A DNA stretch of 64,000 nt from Kluyveromyces lactis (lineage: Eukaryota; Ascomycota; Saccharomycetes; Saccharomycetales; Saccharomycetaceae): the NCBI RefSeq assembly GCF_000002515.2, contig NC_006041.1:1054001-1118000 (forward strand). The letters run 5' to 3'. Below, piece after piece: positions 9,096 through 20,400 of the stretch. Made by a program: the position numbers and the translations under genes. The notes below the pieces were generated by a model. That model saw only the letters and a list, made by a program, of their open reading frames with translations. It did no database searches and had not been told where the DNA came from. Numbering within the stretch: position 1 is the stretch's first letter; every line of letters starts with the position of its first letter.

Positions 9096-11534
9096 TTAAA
9101 CGTTGGCTAGCATGTCTGACACTGCCGATTTGACCTTGTAAAATACGTCCGATGGTGAACCATCAACTATGGTTTCGGCATCATTAATCTTCCGAACCAA
9201 AACTTTGCCATCAATCACTAGTGTACCTTCACCTTGGAACTCAGCTTTATGATTTTCCGCAGTTAGTCTTCTTTTCAATTCCGGTAGTCTAACATCTCCG
9301 ATTCTTAGAGAACTTCCAGAATGTAAAGCTAACGGGTTGCTTAACGGTTTCAATATAACCTTCTCCCGATGTGGGGCTTTTGGGTCAGTTTCTGTCAATA
9401 GTTTACCAACAACGTGTGCCACAGTGAAAGATTTACTGATTCTTTGCCAGTTTAGAAGTTGGTCGAGCGATGGATCGATAGAAATATCAATTGCCTTGAC
9501 AGATGTATCCATCTCAACCGAATTATTGAACTCAGTCACCAATATGTCAATATTTCTCTTTGTTAGATTAACCACGACTTGGTTATCAACAGGAGCAGCT
9601 GATGGCAGCACAATGACTTTTCTTGGTTTGATTGCAGGCCAGATGATTGCTATCGACCGCGCATTAACTATGCTTGTCAAGTCGATATATACCAAAGAAC
9701 AACGAATGTTAACTTTTGTTTCCACAATTGCTCGTTTATAAATGTCACTTTTCAATGGGTCCAAGTAAGAAATATCATCATTATTTTCTTGTTTCCTAGG
9801 ATTATGATCTGTTTTTCTTTTCTTTGATTTATTAATCCGCGAATCAAGTACCTCATATGTATCATCGTCATCGTCTTCATCATAATCGTTATTACTATAA
9901 GATTGCTTTAAAGATTGTGCTTGGTCATATGATTCTTCCTGTGGTAAGAATCTCTTTAAGTTGACCACATCACCGTAATCGTCAGATTTAAGCTTTGCTG
10001 GATGGAATGGGAACATAAGGTGCTTTTCATTTGTGGAAACACTATCATTGGAAGTAATATCTACGGGAATCTCCACTTTAACGTTTCCCGATCCATTCTT
10101 GCCTCTTGCATCCATTGAATCCACACCTTCTTCGTCGCTACTCTCATCATCAACATCAAAAAGTATTGTTTTTGTTTGAGCTTTGTCATTGGTCTTAGCC
10201 GTATATTCTTCGATAATTTTCTCTCTTACCTCATTTCTAGTTTTAATCATTTCTCTCACCTTCTCCGCATCCTTCTTGTTTAAAATTGTTCTCTTCATGA
10301 TTCGAAGTGACATCGAATCAGATATGCTAATGGGGTTGCCATCCAATGCACTTCTACTCCCATTCTTTATTGCTTGTTGCCATTTATCATTAAGTTTTCG
10401 TAAGGGATGTTGTGCTGGGGTATTTGGATGTCTCTCTGTCAATATGATCGTTACTTTATCTTTAGAGCAAAGTTTGTTTATCGTTTGTGACAAAATATCA
10501 TCAACTTCGGAAACAAGACAGATCTTTTGCCCAGTGTAACCTCCCAATTCCTCAGGAGTAATAATCCTCAATCTAGATACAACATCGAATGGAGACCGAT
10601 TGTCTCGAGATTCCCAGGTCTTGATTACTTGCGAGGACAACCATTCTAACATAGATTTAGCATATGTGAGAGAACGGCCCCTTGAATAAGATATTAGAAA
10701 CACCGGAATATCATACTTCAATCCACCCCTCATATTTTCATATAAGAAATTGTTAACTAGGACTAGTACTTCCAATAGTTTCCCTCCTACTTCAACTGGT
10801 ACCAGTAAAGAGTTATTCATTTGTATAGCTCTTTTCATGGTATCAGTGAAATGTTCTACTCTTTTCCTCTGAGGTTCAGCTGAGCCTATAATAGAAAGGT
10901 TGGTTATTACAGAAGTCGGATGCATCATGGAACTGGTTGGATTTCCAGTATTGTCTAATAGGTCCGCACTATTCAAGATAGTATCTCTTGTATGGTTCCA
11001 ACGAGGCGCATACAATATTTTTTCTGATGAAGTGATTATCGTCCAAATGGTACCACCGGGAGCATACCCTGAGTTATGTGCTTCTAATGAGAGCCCATCG
11101 AATTTATTCTTTAAATCCACCGTTTGAGAGTATTTCACCGTTTCAATCAAGTCAAAGGAGCTTTCAATATCTTCTAGGTCCATGACGGCATTAGAAAACG
11201 GTCCTAATATCCCAACTGAAGTTAAAAGGTCAACACTGTTGACTCTGCCTAGATTTGATACAGGTAACGTCCCATAAACTTGAATTCTCGACCTAAAATG
11301 AGGCAAAAACTGTTTAAACATCATGGCATAGGACCCAAGGCATTCAATTGTGGGCTGGGAAATCAGAACAATGTCAACTTCAGATATGTACTGCGTCCAA
11401 AACTCTTCACATTCTTCATAACTGCCTTCACCGTTCCATCCTGGGTCCAATAATACTATTACATTGTTGAATCGTACAATGGTTCCCTCAAACCGCTTCT
11501 TCTCATCCCTACATGTTTCGATGGTGTATGTCAT
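9096..11534 (-). CDS. CFT2: Cft2, cleavage and polyadenylation factor subunit (CPSF100 homologue)
   Basis: The 812-residue protein (859 in S. cerevisiae) starts MTYTIETCRDEKKRFEGTIV and continues VLLDPGWNG, the usual opening of this metallo-beta-lactamase/beta-CASP family. Where active nucleases such as Ysh1 have HxHxDH, this protein reads SQPTIECLGS, so the metal ligands are lost, as is normal for Cft2. A beta-CASP region follows, then an acidic linker (about 500-570, with a DEDDDDDT run) and a C-terminal domain. Cft2 is a core subunit of the nuclear complex that cleaves and polyadenylates pre-mRNA. The ATG at 11532-11534 was chosen since the frame upstream opens with TTG. A Reb1-like CCGGGTAA at 11727-11734 lies in its promoter. 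Confidence 0.93.
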   Translation of the reverse strand: MTYTIETCRDEKKRFEGTIVRFNNVIVLLDPGWNGEGSYEECEEFWTQYISEVDIVLISQPTIECLGSYAMMFKQFLPHFRSRIQVYGTLPVSNLGRVNSVDLLTSVGILGPFSNAVMDLEDIESSFDLIETVKYSQTVDLKNKFDGLSLEAHNSGYAPGGTIWTIITSSEKILYAPRWNHTRDTILNSADLLDNTGNPTSSMMHPTSVITNLSIIGSAEPQRKRVEHFTDTMKRAIQMNNSLLVPVEVGGKLLEVLVLVNNFLYENMRGGLKYDIPVFLISYSRGRSLTYAKSMLEWLSSQVIKTWESRDNRSPFDVVSRLRIITPEELGGYTGQKICLVSEVDDILSQTINKLCSKDKVTIILTERHPNTPAQHPLRKLNDKWQQAIKNGSRSALDGNPISISDSMSLRIMKRTILNKKDAEKVREMIKTRNEVREKIIEEYTAKTNDKAQTKTILFDVDDESSDEEGVDSMDARGKNGSGNVKVEIPVDITSNDSVSTNEKHLMFPFHPAKLKSDDYGDVVNLKRFLPQEESYDQAQSLKQSYSNNDYDEDDDDDTYEVLDSRINKSKKRKTDHNPRKQENNDDISYLDPLKSDIYKRAIVETKVNIRCSLVYIDLTSIVNARSIAIIWPAIKPRKVIVLPSAAPVDNQVVVNLTKRNIDILVTEFNNSVEMDTSVKAIDISIDPSLDQLLNWQRISKSFTVAHVVGKLLTETDPKAPHREKVILKPLSNPLALHSGSSLRIGDVRLPELKRRLTAENHKAEFQGEGTLVIDGKVLVRKINDAETIVDGSPSDVFYKVKSAVSDMLANV

Positions 11535-12128
11535 CTTGAGAGCACAGTTACTTCTATATTTGAAAAACAATGAGAATCCACTGGTTGGAATGGGAAAGGA
11601 AAAGGTGTCCTCAGTGCCGGCAATCTCTTCTTCTTCTTCCTTTATCCTTCATTCTTCAATTATTTGCATGTACTGTTTAAATGAACTTAATGTTGATGCC
11701 TTGAGTATCATTTTGACATGTTATGTCCGGGTAATGAGATATAATGTCAGTAAGAAGGATTAAGAGGCCAAACTGAGACAGGGAAGTTGTTATTGGACGA
11801 GATACTGCTGCAATCTGTAGGTTGGTACGGTCCAGTAGGTGGAATATCAAACATATTTCATTGCTTACAATTATAGGCAACAAAATCCACAATTTTATCG
11901 GTACTTTAAGTGTCAAAATGTATTCCGAACGTTCTTTGAGGTTGAGTCAGCATATTAAAGAATAAAGCGACAGATTACGGAACAGATTGCTCAACTGACC
12001 CAAACACTGGAAGAAGTCTAAAGGCATCTTGGATATACCAGCGTACTTGAAATCAGTTGAATTATAAGGACCTAGTTTACAACGTGCAAGATAAGCTGCA
12101 TTAGTTGACACTTTTGACAGATTTGCTA
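11535..12128. promoter_or_regulatory. Divergent promoter region of CFT2 and the F-box-like gene
   Basis: The region lies between divergent genes. It contains a Reb1-like CCGGGTAA at 11727-11734. Short open frames on both strands show no family signature and are taken as chance. Confidence 0.4.
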
Positions 12129-13778
12129 ATGATAAGAAGGAGGAGAAGAAGATTTAAGGGTACAAAAGTAATGAGTCTTCCGATCGAAATTATTGATCGT
12201 GTAGTAACTAGCGGACTAGACAGTCTAGAGAGTCTGTTAGCATGGAGTAAGGTTGGTTCACATTTTAGAACAATTATAAAGCGCAAGCTTGGTGTATTGA
12301 AGATTTGGGATTTGGATAGGGAATCATCAAAAACCTTAGCAGATCCTTGCAATTATGAGTTGTTATCTGATGAGAGAAACACCGCTTGCGTAAATACAGA
12401 TACGTTCAAGTTTCCTGTGTTGAGCGAATTTCTACGGAAGTTTGACAACGTTCTCATTGTCATCGTATCCGATCGCTGCTACAGTGACCCATTGGCGACG
12501 GCATTATGTGAATTAAGTAGAGGGCTAAGTGGGATGGGTACTCTAAAGAATCTATGCTTCATGTATAAGACGACTACCAATTTCCTTTCCAAGTTCTATT
12601 TCAGAGAGCTAAGCCATTGTCAAAGCCAACTACGATTATGTGAATTACATATATTCGCCAACCGAGATATTAATCACCAGGAAGTTGACATGTTTGATAT
12701 CGACACGATATTTGAGACTACTTATTTACATGACGTGGAAACGCTGTTCACTTTGAACATAAGAAGGGGTAAGAAAGTGATTGCACCTAGGATTATGACA
12801 GTGAATCAATTGCAATGTGAGGATAACACTACAATAGTCGATGATCTACAATACTGTCCCCTGCTTAAAACGATTGAAAAATTCCAAGTGCCACCAGGAA
12901 AGAGAGTTGTATTACCACCATGCGACCATTTAACTCTCGTCAGTTACAATAGTAACACTGAAAGGGATCTTGTTGATGGATCCTTCGTGAGAGAATCTTT
13001 GACAATCAGGGCATCCCCAATGTGTTCAGAAGCCAATTTCAAGAACATCAAATGCCGCAACATTCGATCCCTATGTGTCGAATTTAGTAACAGTGTCTGG
13101 GGTAACGTCAAGTTCATCGATTGTGCTTTTGGGAACCTAAGGTCTTACAGGTGTCCAGTGAATACAGAATGGGAAGATTTGGTTTATTCAAACTCAATTT
13201 ACGTTGATACAATCATATTCAAAATCTCAAACATGCTGTCACTACAGAACCTCGCACAGATCCCATTCACGTTGGACAACCTCGTCTTGAATTCAGACGA
13301 CAAGGAATTGAAACCACCAGAATGTAAGCCGGATCAAATGAGAAGCATATACGGTTGTAAACAGGTAATCCAAGAATTGAAAAGGTTGGAATTCGAACTT
13401 TCAAGCATCTGGGACTGCGCCGTATTTCAACATGTGATCATTCCAAATCTCACAAATGATTCTGAATTGTGCCTTACGATAAACGAAAGTCACATAGCAA
13501 GAGAGCTAGAGAAGGCTCGTGAATGGGACAGATCTTTGTATCTGCTCGAAAGTTTACAACTAGATTGGAATCGTAATAAGATACGGTTCTGTATCCCTAA
13601 ATTGAAAGCATTCCAATTATCTATTATAAGAGAAAGAATGGACGAAACAAGAGAACGAGTATTTCAATTGCCCGTTGGTACAATGTCGCTACTGCATCCA
13701 TTACTTTCTACAAATGGTGCCAACTACGTTAACCTGTCCGAGCATGATGTTATCGAATTCATAGATACTAATGCATAA
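12129..13778 (+). CDS. F-box-like protein of unknown role
   Basis: The protein has 549 residues from this ATG, or 535 if the ATG at 12171 is used. The second start places the sequence MSLPIEIIDRVV at the very N-terminus, which is usual for F-box proteins; the first adds an arginine-rich leader. The segment LPIEIIDRVV...LLAWSKVGSHFRTIIKRKL fits an F-box (helix, conserved LP, then W and R). The rest has irregular leucine-rich stretches and cysteines but no repeat I can define. F-box proteins link substrates to the Skp1-Cul1 ubiquitin ligase. I do not recognise an S. cerevisiae counterpart, and neither flanking gene (CFT2, BLM10) has such a neighbour there. It may be lineage-specific or fast evolving. 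Confidence 0.7.
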   Translation: MIRRRRRRFKGTKVMSLPIEIIDRVVTSGLDSLESLLAWSKVGSHFRTIIKRKLGVLKIWDLDRESSKTLADPCNYELLSDERNTACVNTDTFKFPVLSEFLRKFDNVLIVIVSDRCYSDPLATALCELSRGLSGMGTLKNLCFMYKTTTNFLSKFYFRELSHCQSQLRLCELHIFANRDINHQEVDMFDIDTIFETTYLHDVETLFTLNIRRGKKVIAPRIMTVNQLQCEDNTTIVDDLQYCPLLKTIEKFQVPPGKRVVLPPCDHLTLVSYNSNTERDLVDGSFVRESLTIRASPMCSEANFKNIKCRNIRSLCVEFSNSVWGNVKFIDCAFGNLRSYRCPVNTEWEDLVYSNSIYVDTIIFKISNMLSLQNLAQIPFTLDNLVLNSDDKELKPPECKPDQMRSIYGCKQVIQELKRLEFELSSIWDCAVFQHVIIPNLTNDSELCLTINESHIARELEKAREWDRSLYLLESLQLDWNRNKIRFCIPKLKAFQLSIIRERMDETRERVFQLPVGTMSLLHPLLSTNGANYVNLSEHDVIEFIDTNA

Positions 13779-14486
13779 AAATCAGAGCCTACGTAGTATT
13801 TTCTAATGAATTTGTATATATCTGTATATGATTGAATGATTTAGCCGAGTATCCCTATAATGAAACCTCGCATACTATTTCTGGAAGCACCTTAGGAGAT
13901 CGGCTCACGATCGGTAACGGTCACTGCAGACTATTTTCTAAAAACCCTAATTGCAATCTCGTTGCATGGCCCAGCCATGCCAAAAGGGCAGGAGATTATG
14001 TAAGCTTACAAAGGCTAATCTCTCATCATTAAAGGGAACATATAGGCATTGGAAAAAGCACATACTCCTCAATCCTAAACCACTATCTTACATTATCGAG
14101 CTAGGTTCAACATATATAAGCTCAGATCTACTATATGGTTCCGATTTATCTCTCAAATAACTTTTACTCAGAGAGGACCCTTCCGTCATTTTCCAGTACA
14201 GCCCTCTCTCAGTTAAACGACTGAGAAGTAATATTATCAATACTGATTGTAAGAGTTATCCAATTACAAACAGCCCCTGATTCAATATTCCTTAAACCTG
14301 AAGATTTAAGAGACTGTCATTCATCCTATACTTGTCAGGTACTTGTATCCATCGAACGGCTGCACCCTGTGTTTCATTCCAAAGCTGACTGAATAAATTC
14401 CGCTAGTTTTCAACGTAACTAAAAACATTTGCCACACAGGAATTTAACAGAATTACAAACTACTTTTACAAGAATTATGAATCAAA
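13779..14486. promoter_or_regulatory. Intergenic region before BLM10
   Basis: No gene is seen. A short hairpin (arms GCATGGC and GCCATGC, loop CCA) lies at 13964-13980. The region must hold the 3' end of the F-box-like gene and the BLM10 promoter. Confidence 0.35.
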
Positions 14487-17400
14487 ATGAACCGCAATCA
14501 AGCCAATTCTAATATCAAGAGTCCATTGCCCACAAGAAGTGTTAGATCAAGGCTATTCAAGGGCTTGAGGATGTATGAAGATAAACGTTCCGCAAGTACT
14601 GCTGAATTTGACGTCAAGAAAACCAAATTGACGAATGGCTTGAACATTCCACATATACAGTCGCCTGGCAGAGCCAGGTCTGCGACTCCTACACTCGTTC
14701 ATGGTTTCATGAATGAGGATACCATGAAAGAGAGGCTTGCGCATTACAATTTAGACTTTGTGGAAGATACCGAGGAACATCGGGCCAATATACATGATCC
14801 TACATCTAAATGGTTCGGTAGAAGAGTGAAGCCTGGAGTGGAATTAGAGGATCTTTTACCGTACGAAATCGAGTCCCATTTAGACCAGGCCAAATATTTA
14901 TATCACATTGTGACTAACTTGTACGTTGCTATCAAATCAATGGACGTTCAAGGCCTCATCAGTATCACTAGTCAAGATTTGTTGGCATTGAAGAATGAGG
15001 TTTATGATTTGGCATTGAATTCTGATATGTTCCGGTTGGTTCAAGACGTTACAGATGATCCACATGATGTGGCTAAATTTGACGAGGATGACGAAGATGA
15101 CTCTATGGAGCTGTTGGAAGAGAATGAGTTTTTGGATGCTGCGAATCCCGATTTTGGTGTCTCCGGTAAACTCACAGCAAGATCGACAGCTGTAATTAAT
15201 GTCAATCATTGGACTAATGAGTTAAAAAATTGTATGCATTTTGAGTTTCCTTTAACGCTACGTAAGGCGCTAGCGGTAGTCTATTACAACTTATGTCTAG
15301 TGAGGGGCCAAAAGGTGTACAGGCAACTTCATTTAGAGATGTTTGAAAAATTAGTGGCTTGCGATGATGAAGGTACAGACTTTACGAGAGAATTGAAAAA
15401 GATTGGACTTGCGTTAGACTATAAACCAATGAAGGATCTCTTGAACGAATTTTTGCCTACAGTGGAACCTGATTATAAAATGTACAATGTAGAATCAAGA
15501 AGTGATTTGAGTTTATTTAGGCTTCTAGTCATGCTCTCTACTATCGCTAGACCATTTTTCGACGAGAACGATGAAACAATTCTCACAGATACAATGGACT
15601 ACTTCCTAGAGTCTTTAGCACCAACCACTATGTCGGTTGCATTACCATCACTTACTTGTTTGGTTCCTTATCATTATCACAAGAATAGAAATGTCCTTGA
15701 CTACTTTTCCGTAATGTTTTCGCTTTGGTCAAATGCAACGGCAGACAATAGCTTTGATACTCATTTATACGCCTTTGTTGGACATGCTGCGATGGATGCA
15801 TACTACCAAAATATTCTGGAAGAGAATCCACCAATAATAAGCAATTCAAACATTGAGTTTGGCGAACATGGTATCTTCACAGAATCTCAGCTTAACTTCA
15901 TTTTGAATCGAATCAAAAACCATATCAAAGAAGATTACCAAATCTGTTCATTCACTAGAGTAGTGAGGCCTTTGGTTTACTCTATCAATGGTAGAAGCCC
16001 GCAAGCTTTCTTCAAGAAACTTAATGAACTTTTATCATCTATTGAAACCTATGTTCACCCTTCTAATTCTGGCTATTGGAGTGATATTATTGCAAGGTTC
16101 ATTCATGGTTTCATCAGAATGTACCACGAAAGATATATGCGAGAGAAAAAGCCTGAAGCTAAATATAGAGAAGAACTAAAATTAGACGAGGATTGTCACG
16201 AAATGTTGGTGAACTCATTTATTGAGCTACTGTTAGTGGGGTCACAAAGTAAGCATTCAGATCTTGCTAACTACTACATTTCTTGTTTCGGTTACCTATT
16301 AGACATGAAGCCAAAGAACGGTTACAAAATATGCGATAGGATAATAGTCGATCTTTATGATGCTTTGACGGATCAATATGTCAATTCAGAGCATAGGTTG
16401 TTAACATCTTTGAAGCAGTTCACCAGAATCGTCAGAGTTTTGATTCAACATGAATTGTACCGTGTCCACATAACGAACATCTTATCAATTCTAATTGACA
16501 AAATCGATTTCAACGACATTTCTTTGACCAGCAATTTAATGAATAGTATAGTATCCATTTCATGCTTTATTCCAATAGAAGTATTTGTGAAACCGGAAGA
16601 ATATCTTACTTTTGAATCTAATACTATACCGTTCATCGAGGAACATCTATTTTTCATCAAACAAGGCGGTTCTTCTCCAGATTTCGAATACGAATCTTCC
16701 ATTCTTTCCGATGCTTTCAGAGCTTCAACAACCACATTTGAAAACTGCCTGAAAGTATATGTCGATAAACTATATCAGTTGGTTGATGTTGATATAGATG
16801 CAGGGCTAATTTCAAAAATCAACCAAACATCAATGATTATGATACAGTCCATGGATGATAAGATGTTCTATTATTTCTTTGGCTTATTAGAAAAATCATT
16901 CTGGGATAATGATTCATTTAAGGTGAAAAACCCTTTAATCGAATTAGTTTCGATTCCATTGAGTGCTGCCGTCAAGAGAGACATAAGATTGAGTGCTAGA
17001 CTATTCAGGGATTTGGATTTCAATATTAGAGAGCAGATTAAAGGCGGAGCCGGTTCGGTGAGAAGTACAACAGAGATTCAACCGAGAGATGTCAAGTTGG
17101 CCACTTTATTATCGACTTTGAACGATGTTTTAAGACAATCACACGAATCCATCCTAATGTTCGGTGATGAGCTCATTGCTTTACTAGAATTCATTTTTGA
17201 CAATGTTACAAACTCACCATTAGACGTCATTAATGCAACGCTTCTACACAATGCACTCGAGAGTTTGACCACTACTGAAGTCACTGACTACAGGCTCTTT
17301 TTACAGGATGCCGATGTAGAGAACTCCGAGAAATGGGGTGGATTCCAGTTTGATAGAAGAAAATATTTGCCTGAATTTCAACAAATTGAGTGGCACCAAC

Positions 17401-20400
17401 CGTCATCGGATGAAGTTGATTTTGCCATCAAGTTGATTGATCACTTCTATTGCTATGCTGTAGGAATGACAGAGAAACTTATGGACAAACCTCAAAACGA
17501 CTTTAGTTATGTTGACAATATGAAAAAGAATATTTTGATCCTAACCAATATTCTATCGGGTAGTAGCATCCTATATGATGCTGATTATAATCAGAATAAC
17601 AAATCCGTCAGTAATATGGATCCATATAAGAAGAAATTGTTGCTATTACAAAAAATCAGAGATGAATCATGTGACAACAATGAGCTTCTTGTAGATATCG
17701 AGAAAGTTAGAAATGATACCTTTGACGCAGATATAGAAATGGATGACAGCTATGTTGATTCTGACTCGCAAGGAAATCTTGATATCAATGCTGATCCAGG
17801 CGCTGCAGAACACGATCAATTGGTTGACTACGAAACTGAACCATCGGAGGCACCTTCAGGCATTGCCACCCCAGTGCCAAGAGGTGAAGAGGATTCAAAC
17901 TGTTCCATGATGAATTCTCATACCGCTTTCAGGGATATTGATGTGTTTTCGTACAATTATTTCTTTGGAAGAACAGCAGCTGAACGTGCGCTTGATCCCA
18001 GATACTCAAAAATACATCATTTGAGACACGAGATTGGTTTATTCTTACACAAGCTCTTCAAATTTTTAAATCAAAATTATGAGAATTCAACATCCGTATT
18101 CCAGACTTTATTACATGGTTTGAAGGTCTGGTTTACTGATGTTGGGCAAGAAACTATATTCATTGATGATCCAAAGGCGTCGATATCTGTGGAATTCCTA
18201 GAAAACATACAAGACATAGCACACTGGGAGGAACCGTTCCTTCCATTTACAAGAACGTATCTCGCAGCTGACTGTCAGGAACTTCACCAGTCTAGACTTA
18301 CCTTATATTCAACTAATAGGAAACCATCGAAACTGGAATTGAAACTTTTGAATGATGTCATTTCTTTATCTCTATCGGTGTATCCAAACATTCACAGACC
18401 CGCACAGCAATGCATGATTCATGTTATGAAACAGTTAATTGGTTCATATTCGATAATCGTAAGAAAGGTTTTCAAAGCATTCGAAGCTGCACTTGACAGT
18501 ACTGATGCCGAAGCTTCTAAGAAATTGGAGGTTTTGATCCAGGTGTTATCCATGAAGAAAATACAGAGAAAGATGATGTCAGATTATAAAAATCTTGAGA
18601 AAATGCTCACTCTTTTATTGCGTGCATCTCGTCTCGACTCTTACTTCTTAGTCTCACTTTGTGATCAAGTCATGGAGAGTGTGTCGGGCCTAATCAAAAT
18701 TCCATCTGCTGTATGCCTATTTGACGAATCTGCGATTGATTGCCTAAAACCAAATGATGAAACAATAGATAAACAAGTTGCCGTTGTTAAAACAGCTAAG
18801 GATAGGAAACGAAAGGAGTATTTCTCGCAACTCGAAACCTTGCATATCAATCTTGTTGATTTCCAAAGGAAAGACCCACAGTTGCGTTGGATGTCTATTT
18901 GTCACATATTGCGTATAGTGCAGGTCATTCAAATGAATTTAGAGATTAAACCTAACCAGGAGGTGTTAATTCAAAGTTTCGAGTTAACGAAGACAAAACA
19001 TCCATCTCTCATATCGAATTGTATGGTAACAATGTTAAATGTTTGTAACAAAATGATTTCCCTTGGGAACTATAACTACGATATCGATTCCACCTATCGC
19101 ACAGACTATGTGAGACAATATGTGGAATACTTGGACACATCAAAACCAAACTTTGAGGAAGAATACTTTAAAGAAATTAATAACGTTGAAAATCCTAACT
19201 TTTTTGTGGACTCCAAAGCGTTTGTTGGTTGGTTATGCCGAGGAAGGCCTATGGGCGTTGTCAAAGCTGAAAATCAGATTCCATTCAACCTTAAGCCCGA
19301 AGATATGGAAATAATGAATAACTTTGGTAAGCTAATAACAAAGGAGTGGTTGTTAGATATGTGCAACATTTTCATACGGTCCAATGAGGAGCAAAGCAGC
19401 TTTAGCACGAATAGATTGAGTCTATTTGGAATCTTTGTTCACTTGATTTCTAATAACTGTTGTTCTATGAAGTACGAAGATATCCTTGACATTTGCGAAG
19501 AGATATATGAAAAAGACGATAAATCTTCAATGATTGCTTGTAGTGAGATCATTTCGGGGCTATTGTTCAGTTTGAAGTATACGGATGAGAAAAACTTACA
19601 GAAGTTTGAAAAGTTCTTAGAAAGGTTTTTGGGTAAATGGTTAGACAACAACTATAATGCCACAACAACGGATATCTGGAGCATTGTAGCTTGGTGGGTA
19701 CCATCTTTCATTGATTTGAGAAGATCTGCTCAAATATACAAAAGGTTCTTGACCGTGGATGGATTGTTTGATGTTAAAAGTGAATCTTCATTAGAACTTT
19801 CTGGTAAATTGATAATAGTCACACAGGCAATTTCAGATGTAGGTTTCAAGATGGGTTCTGTTGAAAATTTACTCGATCAATTAGTCTTTGACCATCCTTC
19901 CGACGTGGTTCGTCGTGAAGTTGGTAAACTTTTCTCAGTTATCTTCTACATAAAGGCAAATGCTCATCGTCCAAACGTGAAGTCTCTTCTCGAAACGGGG
20001 GCATCTGGTCCAATTGAGATCAGAGAAATCCCAAGCTGGTTGAGAGAGAGGGCTATTAAAATCTTCAACGAAATTGAAAAAGAAAGATTGTTGATCAAGG
20101 ACCTACCCGCTCAGGACATCTTGAAGACTAGGTATTTCTACTTGGCATCAACTATGTTCTATTGGGCTGCTCATTTAATCAATACTGGTGCTAGAGTGTG
20201 TCTGGGTCCATTTGCTAAATGTTATTTGGCACCCTTCTTGATGAAGTTAGACAGAATGAGAGATGTTTGTAAAATGGTCAACATTAAGGTTTACAGTATT
20301 TACGTGGAACTTGCATACATTCCAATAAGCCGCACGTTGTTACCTGACATAATTTCGATCTTGGATGACACAGATTTGACTAGCTCTCATGAATTACGTG

